From Callipepla californica brunnescens (Eukaryota > Chordata > Aves > Galliformes > Odontophoridae): DNA of 64,000 bases. Where the stretch lies: the NCBI GenBank assembly GCA_023055505.1, contig JALIRH010000076.1:1562001-1626000 (forward strand), in the 5' to 3' direction. The notes beneath the pieces are model-generated. The model was not told where the DNA came from, ran no database searches, and worked only from the letters and a program-made list of their open reading frames with translations. A program made the position numbers and the translations under genes. Numbering within the stretch: the first letter of the stretch is position 1; each line of letters starts with the position of its first letter. Positions 50,484 to 62,637 of the stretch are shown here, in pieces.

Positions 50484-52281
50484 AAACCCAATCCAAACCC
50501 CAAACCTACTCCTATTCCTAAACCTTATCTTAACCGTAAACCAAACCCAAACCCAAGGCCCTCCCCTTCTCTCAGCCTAACACTCAAACTAACCTAAACC
50601 CGAAACTAACCCTACATTTATCCTAATCTTATCCATATTCTAAGGCCTAACCCTACTCTGACCAGAAAGCTCATGTTGTCTAAAATCTACCCCTTACCTA
50701 AAACCTAAATCGACAAAAAAACCTAACCCGAAACCTCAACCTAACTCTTCTCCTAACTAGAACACCAGCACTTCACCTTACCCTAACTGGAAACCTAGGA
50801 CTAAATCCTTACCTTGTCCAGAACCCTATTCCTAACCCAAACCAGAATTCTAACCTCTACCCTAACCAAAACCCTTCCCCTAAACCTAAACCTAATGCTA
50901 CCCTCAACCAAACCCTAGCCCTAAATCCTACCCTAAAACCAACACCACGTTTAAGCTCAAACCTCAAGCCTCAAAGAAAGCATCAGATTACCGCAGATCT
51001 CACCTAACACTAACCCCAATCCAATCCCTACTACTAACCCCAAACCCAATCCAAACACCAAAACTATTCCTATTCCTAAACCTAACACTAAGCCAGAACC
51101 AAACCCAAGGCCTACCCCTTCTCTCAGCCTGACACTCAAACTAACCTAGACCTGAACGCAACGCTAAATCAAATACTAAAACTCACCCTTAGCCAAGGCC
51201 CTTTTAGGACCCTTCCCTGGTCCTAAAACTAAAGAGAACCCTACCCCTTCCACTAAACCTTCATCTACATCCCTAACCCTTACCCTAAACCTAAATCTAC
51301 ACCAAAACCTAACCCTAACCCTAACATGTCTTCTAACTGTAAAACTAACGCTTCACCTAACCCGAACTGAAACCCCAGGACTAAACCTTACCTAACACCT
51401 AGCTATATTCCTAACCCTATCCTGAAACCTAACGTTAACCCTAACCCTAAAAACAACTTGGAACCAAACCCTAACCCTAACCTAACCCTTATCAGAACCC
51501 TAAATCTAATCCTAACCGTTACCTCAATTTAACTCCAATTCTTCCTGAAATCTAAATGGGACCTTAAAACCAACCCCAGATTGAAGCCCAACCCTAAACC
51601 TAACACAAAGCATTAGATTACCACAGCCATCACCTAACTCTAACCCCAGCCTTAACGCTAATACTATCCCAAACACTATTCCAATTCCTAAACCCAACAC
51701 AAACCCAAAAACACAAAGCCTACAATTCTCACAGCCTAACACTGAAAGGAAACCTAAATCTTACCCTAACTCTAAAACTAATCCAAAGCATGACCACAAT
51801 TTAAACTCTAAATCTACCTTCAAACTAAAGCTGACCCTAACACCAACCTCAAGCCCAACCCTAAGCCTAACACAAAGCATTAGATTACCACAACGCTCAC
51901 CTAACTTCTAACCCCCACCCTAACACTAATACTAAAGCAATCAGATTCCAAATACTAACCCAATTCCTATTCTGAAACCCAAAACTATTCCAAAAACAAA
52001 CCCAAGGCCTAACCTTTCTCTCACCCTAACAATCAAAGAAAACCTATTCCTAAACCTAATCCTAAATCTAGTCCTAACCCTAACCCTCACCCTTAATCTA
52101 ACCCCAACCCCCACCCAGAAGCTAACACTTAGAATTGTACAATACCTAAACGTACCCCTAATCCTTATCACTAAACCTAAAAGGAACCTGAAACATAGTG
52201 CTAAATCCGAACCCTAACCCTGAAGACCAACGCTAACAATGAACCAATTCCTATACCTTTTCCTTCCTCCAAATTGATTCC
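50484..52281 (-). repeat. Decayed CCCTAA arm spanning units 11-12
   Basis: 1798 bp, G at 50536. It pairs with the arm at 36610, lacking only that copy's private change. Confidence 0.9.
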
Positions 52282-53180
52282 TAGCACTAACCCTAACCCT
52301 ACATTAACCCTAACCCTAACCCTAACCCTAGCCCTAACCTAACTCTAACCCTAACCCTAACCCTAAACCTAATGCTAACCCTTACCCTACCCTAACCCTA
52401 ACCCTACCATACCCTAACCCTAACCTACCCTAACACTAACCCTAACCCTAACCCTACCCTAACCCTAACCCTAACCCTAACACTAACCCTAACCCTACCC
52501 TAACCCTAACCCTAACCCTACCCTAACCCTAACCCTAACCCTAACCCTAACCCTTACCCTAACCCTAGCCTAACCCAAACCCTAACCCTAACCCTACCCT
52601 AACCCTAACCCTAACCCTAACCCTACCCCTAACCCTACTTTACCCTAACCCTAATCCTAACATTAACTCTAACTTTATTCCTTACCCTAACACTAATCCA
52701 ATCCCGAACCCTAACCCTAATCCTAGCCCTAACTCTAACTTTATTAGTAACCCTACCCCTAATCCAAACAATAACCCTTACCCTAATCAAACCCTATCCC
52801 TATTCCTAACCCTTACCCTAACCGTATCACAATCCCTATCCTAACTCTTACCATAACCCAAACCCTAACCTAACCCTAACCCTAACCCTAACCCTATCCC
52901 TAACCCTTACCCTAACCCTAACCCTACCCTAACCTTAACTCTACCCTAACCGTATCCCTACCCTAACCCTAACCCTAATCCTAGCCCTTACTCTAACTTT
53001 ATTCCTTACCCTACCCCTGATCCAAACACTAACCCTAACCTTAATGTAACCCTAACCCTATTCCTAACCCTTACCCTAACTGTATCCCATTCCCTATCCT
53101 AACTCTTACCATAACCCTAACCCTGATGCTAATGCTAACCCTAACCCTGAATCTAACCCTTACCCTAACCCTATCCCTTA
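52282..53180 (-). repeat. CCCTAA telomere-like array, unit 12 (899 bp)
   Basis: Unit 9 array type, with 'ttattagtaac' near 52742 and 'tatccctaac' near 52894. Confidence 0.95.
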
Positions 53181-53438
53181 CCCAGAAGCTAACACTTAGC
53201 GTTGTACAATACCTAACCGTACCCTAACCCTATCCCTAAACCTAAAAGGAACCCAAACTCTAACCCTAAATCTGTCCCTGAGCCTAACCTTCAACCTTAC
53301 CCTAACCTTAACCCTAACCCTGTTCCATTCTCTAAACATATCTGTAAGCATTACCTTCATCCTAACTCGAACTCTACCCTAACCCTATCCCTTTGACCCC
53401 AACACAAAACCCAGATTGAGCCTGACCCTAACCTAGGT

Positions 53439-54929
53439 AGCATAAAGTGTATGTAGGGTGAATTTGAGTTTTAGGGTCAAAGTTAAATTGTTAGTTTTAG
53501 GGTTAGGGTGAAGGATTGCTTTAGTTCTAGTATTAGGGTGTTTGGGGTTAGGGTTAGGGTAAGGATTTTGGAGTGGATTAGGTTTAGGGTCAGGTTTGGG
53601 GGAGTTTTGGGGTTAGGGTTAGATTTAGGATTAGGGTTAGCAAAAAAGGTGTTTTAGTTTTAGTTTAGGTTAGTGCTAGGATTAGGTTGAGTGTTCTTGT
53701 GAAGTTTAGGTTTAGGGTTAGGTTTAGGTTTAGATTGAGGTTTAGGGTAAGGAGTAGGGTTAATTTGACTTTTAGGGTCAGAGTAGAGTTAAGTCATGTT
53801 AGGGTTAAGGTTAAGAACAGGATTCAGATTCCAATTAGGTTTTGGGTTCCTACTAGGGATAGGCCTCAAATTAGTGTTAAGGTTAGGGTTAGGGTTAGGT
53901 ATAGGGAAAGGGTTAGTGTTAAGGCCAGGGCAAGTGTATGGTTTAGGGTAAAGATTGGATTTAGGGTTAGGTTTAGATGTAGGTTTGGTTTGATCGTTAG
54001 GGTGTGAGAAGGCACCGGCCTTGGATTTCATTTGGAGATTGGGTAAGGTTTAGGAATAGGAATAACATTGGTGTTTAAAAGATGATTAGTGTTAGTATTA
54101 GGGATAGGGTTACGGTTAGAGTTTAGTTAGGGTTGTTAGTTTTAGAGTGAGGGATAGGGGTATGGTTTGGTCTAGTACTTGGGTTAGGGTTTGGGATAGT
54201 CCTAGCATTAGTGTTAGGGTTAGGGTTCCGTTAGGGTTGTGGTAATCTGATGCTAGGTGTCGGGATTAGGGTTGTGCTTAAATGTGGGTTTGGTTTGAGG
54301 GTCAGAGTTAGGGTTAGGGTAGAGTTAGAATTAGGGTAAGAGTTAGGATTAGGTTTAGGATTAGGATAAAGATTAGGTTAGGATTAGTGTTGGCTTTAGG
54401 GTTGTGTCTGGGAGAAGGGTTAGTGTTAGGGATAGACTTAGGGTAAGAGTAAGTGTTAGGAATAGGCATAGGTTTTGGGAAAGTTTCAGAGTTTGGACTG
54501 GATTTATGATTAGGGTTAGGGACAAAGATTTTTTGAGATTTATGATTAGATTTAGGGAGAAAAGTAGGCTGACTTGTGGTGTTAGCAGTAGGTTTAGGTT
54601 TAGGTTTAGGTTTAGGATTCCATTTGTATTTATTGATCGAGGTTGGGTTAGTTGGAGTGTAAAGGTCAGAGTAGGGTTAGGCCTTGGGATAGGGTTAAGG
54701 TTTGGAATAGGATTAGGATTCAAATGATGTTACGGGTTGGTGTTAGGGTTAGGGAAAGGTTAGGATCAGGGTTGAGGTCAGGGTTAGGTATAGGAAAAGG
54801 GTTAGTGTTAGGGCTAGGGCAATTGGAAGGGTTAGGCTTAGGCTTAGATATTAGGGTTAGGTTTAGGCGGAGGTTTGGTTGGAGTGTCAGGGTGAGAGAA
54901 GGGGTAGGCCTGGGGTTTGGTTTTGGGTT
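53439..54929 (+). repeat. Decayed TTAGGG arm, unit 12
   Basis: Alleles are A 53796, C 54202, T 54516, C 54683, G 54881. 'aaaaaaggtg' lies near 53646. Confidence 0.92.
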
Positions 54930-55119
54930 ACATCATACAAATCATCCCATACATTAGCTGGGGTGGGAGGTGCAAGGAACAGCCAGCAAAGTGCTGAGTT
55001 CATTCAAATCAGAGGACCTGAAGATCGGGTAGCTACTATCAAACCGTTTGTGTTGCCAATTCCGATGATATTTATGGGGCCCTGATGTTATGGTTCAGTG
55101 GGGAGTCACTATCAAGTCC
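54930..55119. other. Non-telomeric core, unit 12
   Basis: Third core haplotype, A at 55006. Confidence 0.85.
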
Positions 55120-56917
55120 AAACCCAATCCAAACCCCAAACCTACTCCTATTCCTAAACCTTATCTTAACCCTAAACCAAACCCAAACCCAAGGCCCTCC
55201 CCTTCTCTCAGCCTAACACTCAAACTAACCTAAACCCGAAACTAACCCTACATTTATCCTAATCTTATCCATATTCTAAGGCCTAACCCTACTCTGACCA
55301 GAAAGCTCATGTTGTCTAAAATCTACCCCTTACCTAAAACCTAAATCGACAAAAAAACCTAACCCGAAACCTCAACCTAACTCTTCTCCTAACTAGAACA
55401 CCAGCACTTCACCTTACCCTAACTGGAAACCTAGGACTAAATCCTTACCTTGTCCAGAACCCTATTCCTAACCCAAACCAGAATTCTAACCTCTACCCTA
55501 ACCAAAACCCTTCCCCTAAACCTAAACCTAATGCTACCCTCAACCAAACCCTAGCCCTAAATCCTACCCTAAAACCAACACCACGTTTAAGCTCAAACCT
55601 CAAGCCTCAAAGAAAGCATCAGATTACCGCAGATCTCACCTAACACTAACCCCAATCCAATCCCTACTACTAACCCCAAACCCAATCCAAACACCAAAAC
55701 TATTCCTATTCCTAAACCTAACACTAAGCCAGAACCAAACCCAAGGCCTACCCCTTCTCTCAGCCTGACACTCAAACTAACCTAGACCTGAACGCAACGC
55801 TAAATCAAATACTAAAACTCACCCTTAGCCAAGGCCCTTTTAGGACCCTTCCCTGGTCCTAAAACTAAAGAGAACCCTACCCCTTCCACTAAACCTTCAT
55901 CTACATCCCTAACCCTTACCCTAAACCTAAATCTACACCAAAACCTAACCCTAACCCTAACATGTCTTCTAACTGTAAAACTAACGCTTCACCTAACCCG
56001 AACTGAAACCCCAGGACTAAACCTTACCTAACACCTAGCTATATTCCTAACCCTATCCTGAAACCTAACGTTAACCCTAACCCTAAAAACAACTTGGAAC
56101 CAAACCCTAACCCTAACCTAACCCTTATCAGAACCCTAAATCTAATCCTAACCGTTACCTCAATTTAACTCCAATTCTTCCTGAAATCTAAATGGGACCT
56201 TAAAACCAACCCCAGATTGAAGCCCAACCCTAAACCTAACACAAAGCATTAGATTACCACAGCCATCACCTAACTCTAACCCCAGCCTTAACGCTAATAC
56301 TATCCCAAACACTATTCCAATTCCTAAACCCAACACAAACCCAAAAACACAAAGCCTACAATTCTCACAGCCTAACACTGAAAGGAAACCTAAATCTTAC
56401 CCTAACTCTAAAACTAATCCAAAGCATGACCACAATTTAAACTCTAAATCTACCTTCAAACTAAAGCTGACCCTAACACCAACCTCAAGCCCAACCCTAA
56501 GCCTAACACAAAGCATTAGATTACCACAACGCTCACCTAACTTCTAACCCCCACCCTAACACTAATACTAAAGCAATCAGATTCCAAATACTAACCCAAT
56601 TCCTATTCTGAAACCCAAAACTATTCCAAAAACAAACCCAAGGCCTAACCTTTCTCTCACCCTAACAATCAAAGAAAACCTATTCCTAAACCTAATCCTA
56701 AATCTAGTCCTAACCCTAACCCTCACCCTTAATCTAACCCCAACCCCCACCCAGAAGCTAACACTTAGAATTGTACAATACCTAAACGTACCCCTAATCC
56801 TTATCACTAAACCTAAAAGGAACCTGAAACATAGTGCTAAATCCGAACCCTAACCCTGAAGACCAACGCTAACAATGAACCAATTCCTATACCTTTTCCT
56901 TCCTCCAAATTGATTCC
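55120..56917 (-). repeat. Decayed CCCTAA arm spanning units 12-13
   Basis: 1798 bp, C at 55172. Confidence 0.9.
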
Positions 56918-57799
56918 TAGCACTAACCCTAACCCTACATTAACCCTAACCCTAACCCTAACCCTAGCCCTAACCTAACTCTAACCCTAACCCTAACCCT
57001 AAACCTAATGCTAACCCTTACCCTACCCTAACCCTAACCCTACCATACCCTAACCCTAACCTACCCTAACCCTAACCCTAACCCTAACCCTACCCTAACC
57101 CTAACCCTAACCCTAACCCTAACCCTAACCCTAACCCTAACCCTACCCTAACCCTAACCCTAACCCTAACCCTAACCCTAACCCTTACCCTAACCCTAGC
57201 CTAACCCAAACCCTAACCCTAACCCTACCCTAACCCTAACCCTAACCCTAACCCTACCCCTAACCCTACTTTACCCTAACCCTAATCCTAACACTAACTC
57301 TAACTTTACTCCTTACCCTAACACTAATCCAATCCCGAACCCTAACCCTAATCCTAGCCCTAACTCTAACTTTATTCGTAACCCTACCCCTAATCCAAAC
57401 AATAACCCTTACCCTAATCAAACCCTATCCCTATTCCTAACCCTTACCCTAACCGTATCACAATCCCTATCCTAACTCTTACCATAACCCAAACCCTAAC
57501 CTAACCCTAACCCTAACCCTAACCCTAACCCTTACCCTGACCCTACCCTAACCTTAACTCTACCCTAACCGTATCCCTACCCTAACCCTAACCCTAATCC
57601 TAGCCCTTTCTCTAACTTTATTCCTAACCCTACCCCTGATCCAAACACTAACCCTAACCTTAATGTAACCCTAACCCTATTCCTAACCCTTACCCTAACT
57701 GTATCCCATTCCCTATCCTAACTCTTACCATAACCCTAACCCTGATGCTAATGCTAACCCTAACCCTGAATCTAACCCTTACCCTAACCCTATCCCTTA
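56918..57799 (-). repeat. CCCTAA telomere-like array, unit 13 (882 bp)
   Basis: Common 882-bp type, same arrangement as units 10 and 11. Confidence 0.95.
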
Positions 57800-58057
57800 C
57801 CCAGAAGCTAACACTTAGCGTTGTACAATACCTAACCGTACCCTAACCCTATCCCTAAACCTAAAAGGAACCCAAACTCTAACCCTAAATCTGTCCCTGA
57901 GCCTAACCTTCAACCTTACCCTAACCTTAACCCTAACCCTGTTCCATTCTCTAAACATATCTGTAAGCATTACCTTCATCCTAACTCGAACTCTACCCTA
58001 ACCCTATCCCTTTGACCCCAACACAAAACCCAGATTGAGCCTGACCCTAACCTAGGT

Positions 58058-59548
58058 AGCATAAAGTGTATGTAGGGTGAATTTGAGTTTTAGGGTCAAA
58101 GTTAAATTGTTAGTTTTAGGGTTAGGGTGAAGGATTGCTTTAGTTCTAGTATTAGGGTGTTTGGGGTTAGGGTTAGGGTAAGGATTTTGGAGTGGATTAG
58201 GTTTAGGGTCAGGTTTGGGGGAGTTTTGGGGTTAGGGTTAGATTTAGGATTAGGGTTAGCAAAAAAGTTGTTTTAGTTTTAGTTTAGGTTAGTGCTAGGA
58301 TTAGGTTGAGTGTTCTTGTGAAGTTTAGGTTTAGGGTTAGGTTTAGGTTTAGATTGAGGTTTAGGGTAAGGAGTAGGGTTAATTTGACTTTTAGGGTCAG
58401 AGTAGAGTTAAGTCGTGTTAGGGTTAAGGTTAAGAACAGGATTCAGATTCCAATTAGGTTTTGGGTTCCTACTAGGGATAGGCCTCAAATTAGTGTTAAG
58501 GTTAGGGTTAGGGTTAGGTATAGGGAAAGGGTTAGTGTTAAGGCCAGGGCAAGTGTATGGTTTAGGGTAAAGATTGGATTTAGGGTTAGGTTTAGATGTA
58601 GGTTTGGTTTGATCGTTAGGGTGTGAGAAGGCACCGGCCTTGGATTTCATTTGGAGATTGGGTAAGGTTTAGGAATAGGAATAACATTGGTGTTTAAAAG
58701 ATGATTAGTGTTAGTATTAGGGATAGGGTTACGGTTAGAGTTTAGTTAGGGTTGTTAGTTTTAGAGTGAGGGATAGGGGTATGGTTTGGTCTAGTACTTG
58801 GGTTAGGGTTTGGGATAGTCATAGCATTAGTGTTAGGGTTAGGGTTCCGTTAGGGTTGTGGTAAACTGATGCTAGGTGTCGGGATTAGGGTTGTGCTTAA
58901 ATGTGGGTTTGGTTTGAGGGTCAGAGTTAGGGTTAGGGTAGAGTTAGAATTAGGGTAAGAGTTAGGATTAGGTTTAGGATTAGGATAAAGATTAGGTTAG
59001 GATTAGTGTTGGCTTTAGGGTTGTGTCTGGGAGAAGGGTTAGTGTTAGGGATAGACTTAGGGTAAGAGTAAGTGTTAGGAATAGGCATAGGTTTTGGGAA
59101 AGTTTCAGAGTTTGGACTGGATTTATGATTAGGGATAGGGACAAAGATTTTTTGAGATTTATGATTAGATTTAGGGAGAAAAGTAGGCTGACTTGTGGTG
59201 TTAGCAGTAGGTTTAGGTTTAGGTTTAGGTTTAGGATTCCATTTGTATTTATTGATCGAGGTTGGGTTAGTTGGAGTGTAAAGGTCAGAGTAGGGTTAGG
59301 CTTTGGGATAGGGTTAAGGTTTGGAATAGGATTAGGATTCAAATGATGTTACGGGTTGGTGTTAGGGTTAGGGAAAGGTTAGGATCAGGGTTGAGGTCAG
59401 GGTTAGGTATAGGAAAAGGGTTAGTGTTAGGGCTAGGGCAATTGGAAGGGTTAGGCTTAGGCTTAGATATTAGGGTTAGGTTTAGGCGGAGGTTTGGTTC
59501 GAGTGTCAGGGTGAGAGAAGGGGTAGGCCTGGGGTTTGGTTTTGGGTT
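58058..59548 (+). repeat. Decayed TTAGGG arm, unit 13
   Basis: Alleles are G 58415, A 58821, A 59135, T 59302, C 59500. A private change inside box A' lies near 58865. Confidence 0.92.
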
Positions 59549-59738
59549 ACATCATACAAATCATCACATACATTAGCTGGGGTGGGAGGTGCAAGGAACA
59601 GCCAGCAAAGTGCTGAGTTCATTCCAATCAGAGGACCTGAAGATCGGGTAGCTACTATCAAACCGTTTGTGTTGCCAATTCCGATGATATTTATGGGGCC
59701 CTGATGTTATGGTTCAGTGGGGAGTCACTATCAAGTCC
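59549..59738. other. Non-telomeric core, unit 13
   Basis: Second core haplotype, A at 59566. Confidence 0.85.
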
Positions 59739-61536
59739 AAACCCAATCCAAACCCCAAACCTACTCCTATTCCTAAACCTTATCTTAACCGTAAACCAAA
59801 CCCAAACCCAAGGCCCTCCCCTTCTCTCAGCCTAACACTCAAACTAACCTAAACCCGAAACTAACCCTACATTTATCCTAATCTTATCCATATTCTAAGG
59901 CCTAACCCTACTCTGACCAGAAAGCTCATGTTGTCTAAAATCTACCCCTTACCTAAAACCTAAATCGACAAAAAAACCTAACCCGAAACCTCAACCTAAC
60001 TCTTCTCCTAACTAGAACACCAGCACTTCACCTTACCCTAACTGGAAACCTAGGACTAAATCCTTACCTTGTCCAGAACCCTATTCCTAACCCAAACCAG
60101 AATTCTAACCTCTACCCTAACCAAAACCCTTCCCCTAAACCTAAACCTAATGCTACCCTCAACCAAACCCTAGCCCTAAATCCTACCCTAAAACCAACAC
60201 CACGTTTAAGCTCAAACCTCAAGCCTCAAAGAAAGCATCAGATTACCGCAGATCTCACCTAACACTAACCCCAATCCAATCCCTACTACTAACCCCAAAC
60301 CCAATCCAAACACCAAAACTATTCCTATTCCTAAACCTAACACTAAGCCAGAACCAAACCCAAGGCCTACCCCTTCTCTCAGCCTGACACTCAAACTAAC
60401 CTAGACCTGAACGCAACGCTAAATCAAATACTAAAACTCACCCTTAGCCAAGGCCCTTTTAGGACCCTTCCCTGGTCCTAAAACTAAAGAGAACCCTACC
60501 CCTTCCACTAAACCTTCATCTACATCCCTAACCCTTACCCTAAACCTAAATCTACACCAAAACCTAACCCTAACCCTAACATGTCTTCTAACTGTAAAAC
60601 TAACGCTTCACCTAACCCGAACTGAAACCCCAGGACTAAACCTTACCTAACACCTAGCTATATTCCTAACCCTATCCTGAAACCTAACGTTAACCCTAAC
60701 CCTAAAAACAACTTGGAACCAAACCCTAACCCTAACCTAACCCTTATCAGAACCCTAAATCTAATCCTAACCGTTACCTCAATTTAACTCCAATTCTTCC
60801 TGAAATCTAAATGGGACCTTAAAACCAACCCCAGATTGAAGCCCAACCCTAAACCTAACACAAAGCATTAGATTACCACAGCCATCACCTAACTCTAACC
60901 CCAGCCTTAACGCTAATACTATCCCAAACACTATTCCAATTCCTAAACCCAACACAAACCCAAAAACACAAAGCCTACAATTCTCACAGCCTAACACTGA
61001 AAGGAAACCTAAATCTTACCCTAACTCTAAAACTAATCCAAAGCATGACCACAATTTAAACTCTAAATCTACCTTCAAACTAAAGCTGACCCTAACACCA
61101 ACCTCAAGCCCAACCCTAAGCCTAACACAAAGCATTAGATTACCACAACGCTCACCTAACTTCTAACCCCCACCCTAACACTAATACTAAAGCAATCAGA
61201 TTCCAAATACTAACCCAATTCCTATTCTGAAACCCAAAACTATTCCAAAAACAAACCCAAGGCCTAACCTTTCTCTCACCCTAACAATCAAAGAAAACCT
61301 ATTCCTAAACCTAATCCTAAATCTAGTCCTAACCCTAACCCTCACCCTTAATCTAACCCCAACCCCCACCCAGAAGCTAACACTTAGAATTGTACAATAC
61401 CTAAACGTACCCCTAATCCTTATCACTAAACCTAAAAGGAACCTGAAACATAGTGCTAAATCCGAACCCTAACCCTGAAGACCAACGCTAACAATGAACC
61501 AATTCCTATACCTTTTCCTTCCTCCAAATTGATTCC
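59739..61536 (-). repeat. Decayed CCCTAA arm spanning units 13-14
   Basis: 1798 bp, G at 59791. Confidence 0.9.
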
Positions 61537-62377
61537 TAGCACTAACCCTAACCCTACATTAACCCTAACCCTAACCCTAACCCTAGCCCTAACCTAACTC
61601 TAACCCTAACCCTAACCCTAAACCTAATGCTAACCCTTACCCTACCCTAACCCTAACCCTACCATACCCTAACCCTAACCTACCCTAACCCTAACCCTAA
61701 CCCTAACCCTAACCCTAACCCTAACCCTACCCTAACCCTAACCCTAACCCTAACCCTAACCCTTACCCTAACCCTAGCCTAACCCAAACCCTAACCCTAA
61801 CCCTACCCTAACCCTAACCCTAACCCTAACCCTACCCCTAACCCTACTTTACCCTAACCCTAATCCTAACACTAACTCTAACTTTACTCCTTACCCTAAC
61901 ACTAATCCAATCCCGAACCCTAACCCTAATCCTAGCCCTAACTCTAACTTTATTCGTAACCCTACCCCTAATCCAAACAATAACCCTTACCCTAATCAAA
62001 CCCTATCCCTATTCCTAACCCTTACCCTAACCGTATCACAATCCCTATCCTAACTCTTACCATAACCCAAACCCTAACCTAACCCTAACCCTAACCCTAA
62101 CCCTAACCCTTACCCTGACCCTACCCTAACCTTAACTCTACCCTAACCGTATCCCTACCCTAACCCTAACCCTAATCCTAGCCCTTTCTCTAACTTTATT
62201 CCTAACCCTACCCCTGATCCAAACACTAACCCTAACCTTAATGTAACCCTAACCCTATTCCTAACCCTTACCCTAACTGTATCCCATTCCCTATCCTAAC
62301 TCTTACCATAACCCTAACCCTGATGCTAATGCTAACCCTAACCCTGAATCTAACCCTTACCCTAACCCTATCCCTTA
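61537..62377 (-). repeat. CCCTAA telomere-like array, unit 14 (841 bp)
   Basis: Shorter than its left neighbours. It lacks unit 7's 'cccttactct', having 'ccctttctct' instead. Confidence 0.94.
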
Positions 62378-62637
62378 CCCAGAAGCTAACACTTAGCGTT
62401 GTACAATACCTAACCGTACCCTAACCCTATCCCTAAACCTAAAAGGAACCCAAACTCTAACCCTAAATCTGTCCCTGAGCCTAACCTTCAACCTTACCCT
62501 AACCTTATAACCCTAACCCTGTTCCATTCTCTAAACATATCTGTAAGCATTACCTTCATCCTAACTCGAACTCTACCCTAACCCTATCCCTTTGACCCCA
62601 ACACAAAACCCAGATTGAGCCTGACCCTAACCTAGGT
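62378..62637. repeat. Spacer with TA insertion and polarity switch, unit 14
   Basis: 260 bp, carrying the same TA insertion as unit 7. The ACCTAGGT palindrome is at 62630-62637. Confidence 0.88.

Larger units (their letters stand above)
47129..51747. repeat. Macrosatellite unit 11 (4619 bp)
   Basis: This copy has the consistent haplotype G at 49160, A at 49566, A at 49880, T at 50047, C at 50245 and A at 50311, matching unit 13 and the right half of unit 8. I noticed no private change. Confidence 0.96.
51748..56383. repeat. Macrosatellite unit 12 (near twin of unit 9, 4636 bp)
   Basis: It repeats unit 9's array variants and the 'aaaaaaggtg' change exactly 13,874 bp downstream (three units). 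I found no difference from unit 9 in the lines I compared by eye. Confidence 0.96.
56384..61002. repeat. Macrosatellite unit 13 (4619 bp)
   Basis: It shares unit 11's haplotype throughout the G-strand arm and core (G at 58415, A at 58821, T at 59302, A at 59566). It has one private T-to-A change near 58865 ('gtaaactgat' for 'gtaatctgat'). Confidence 0.96.
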
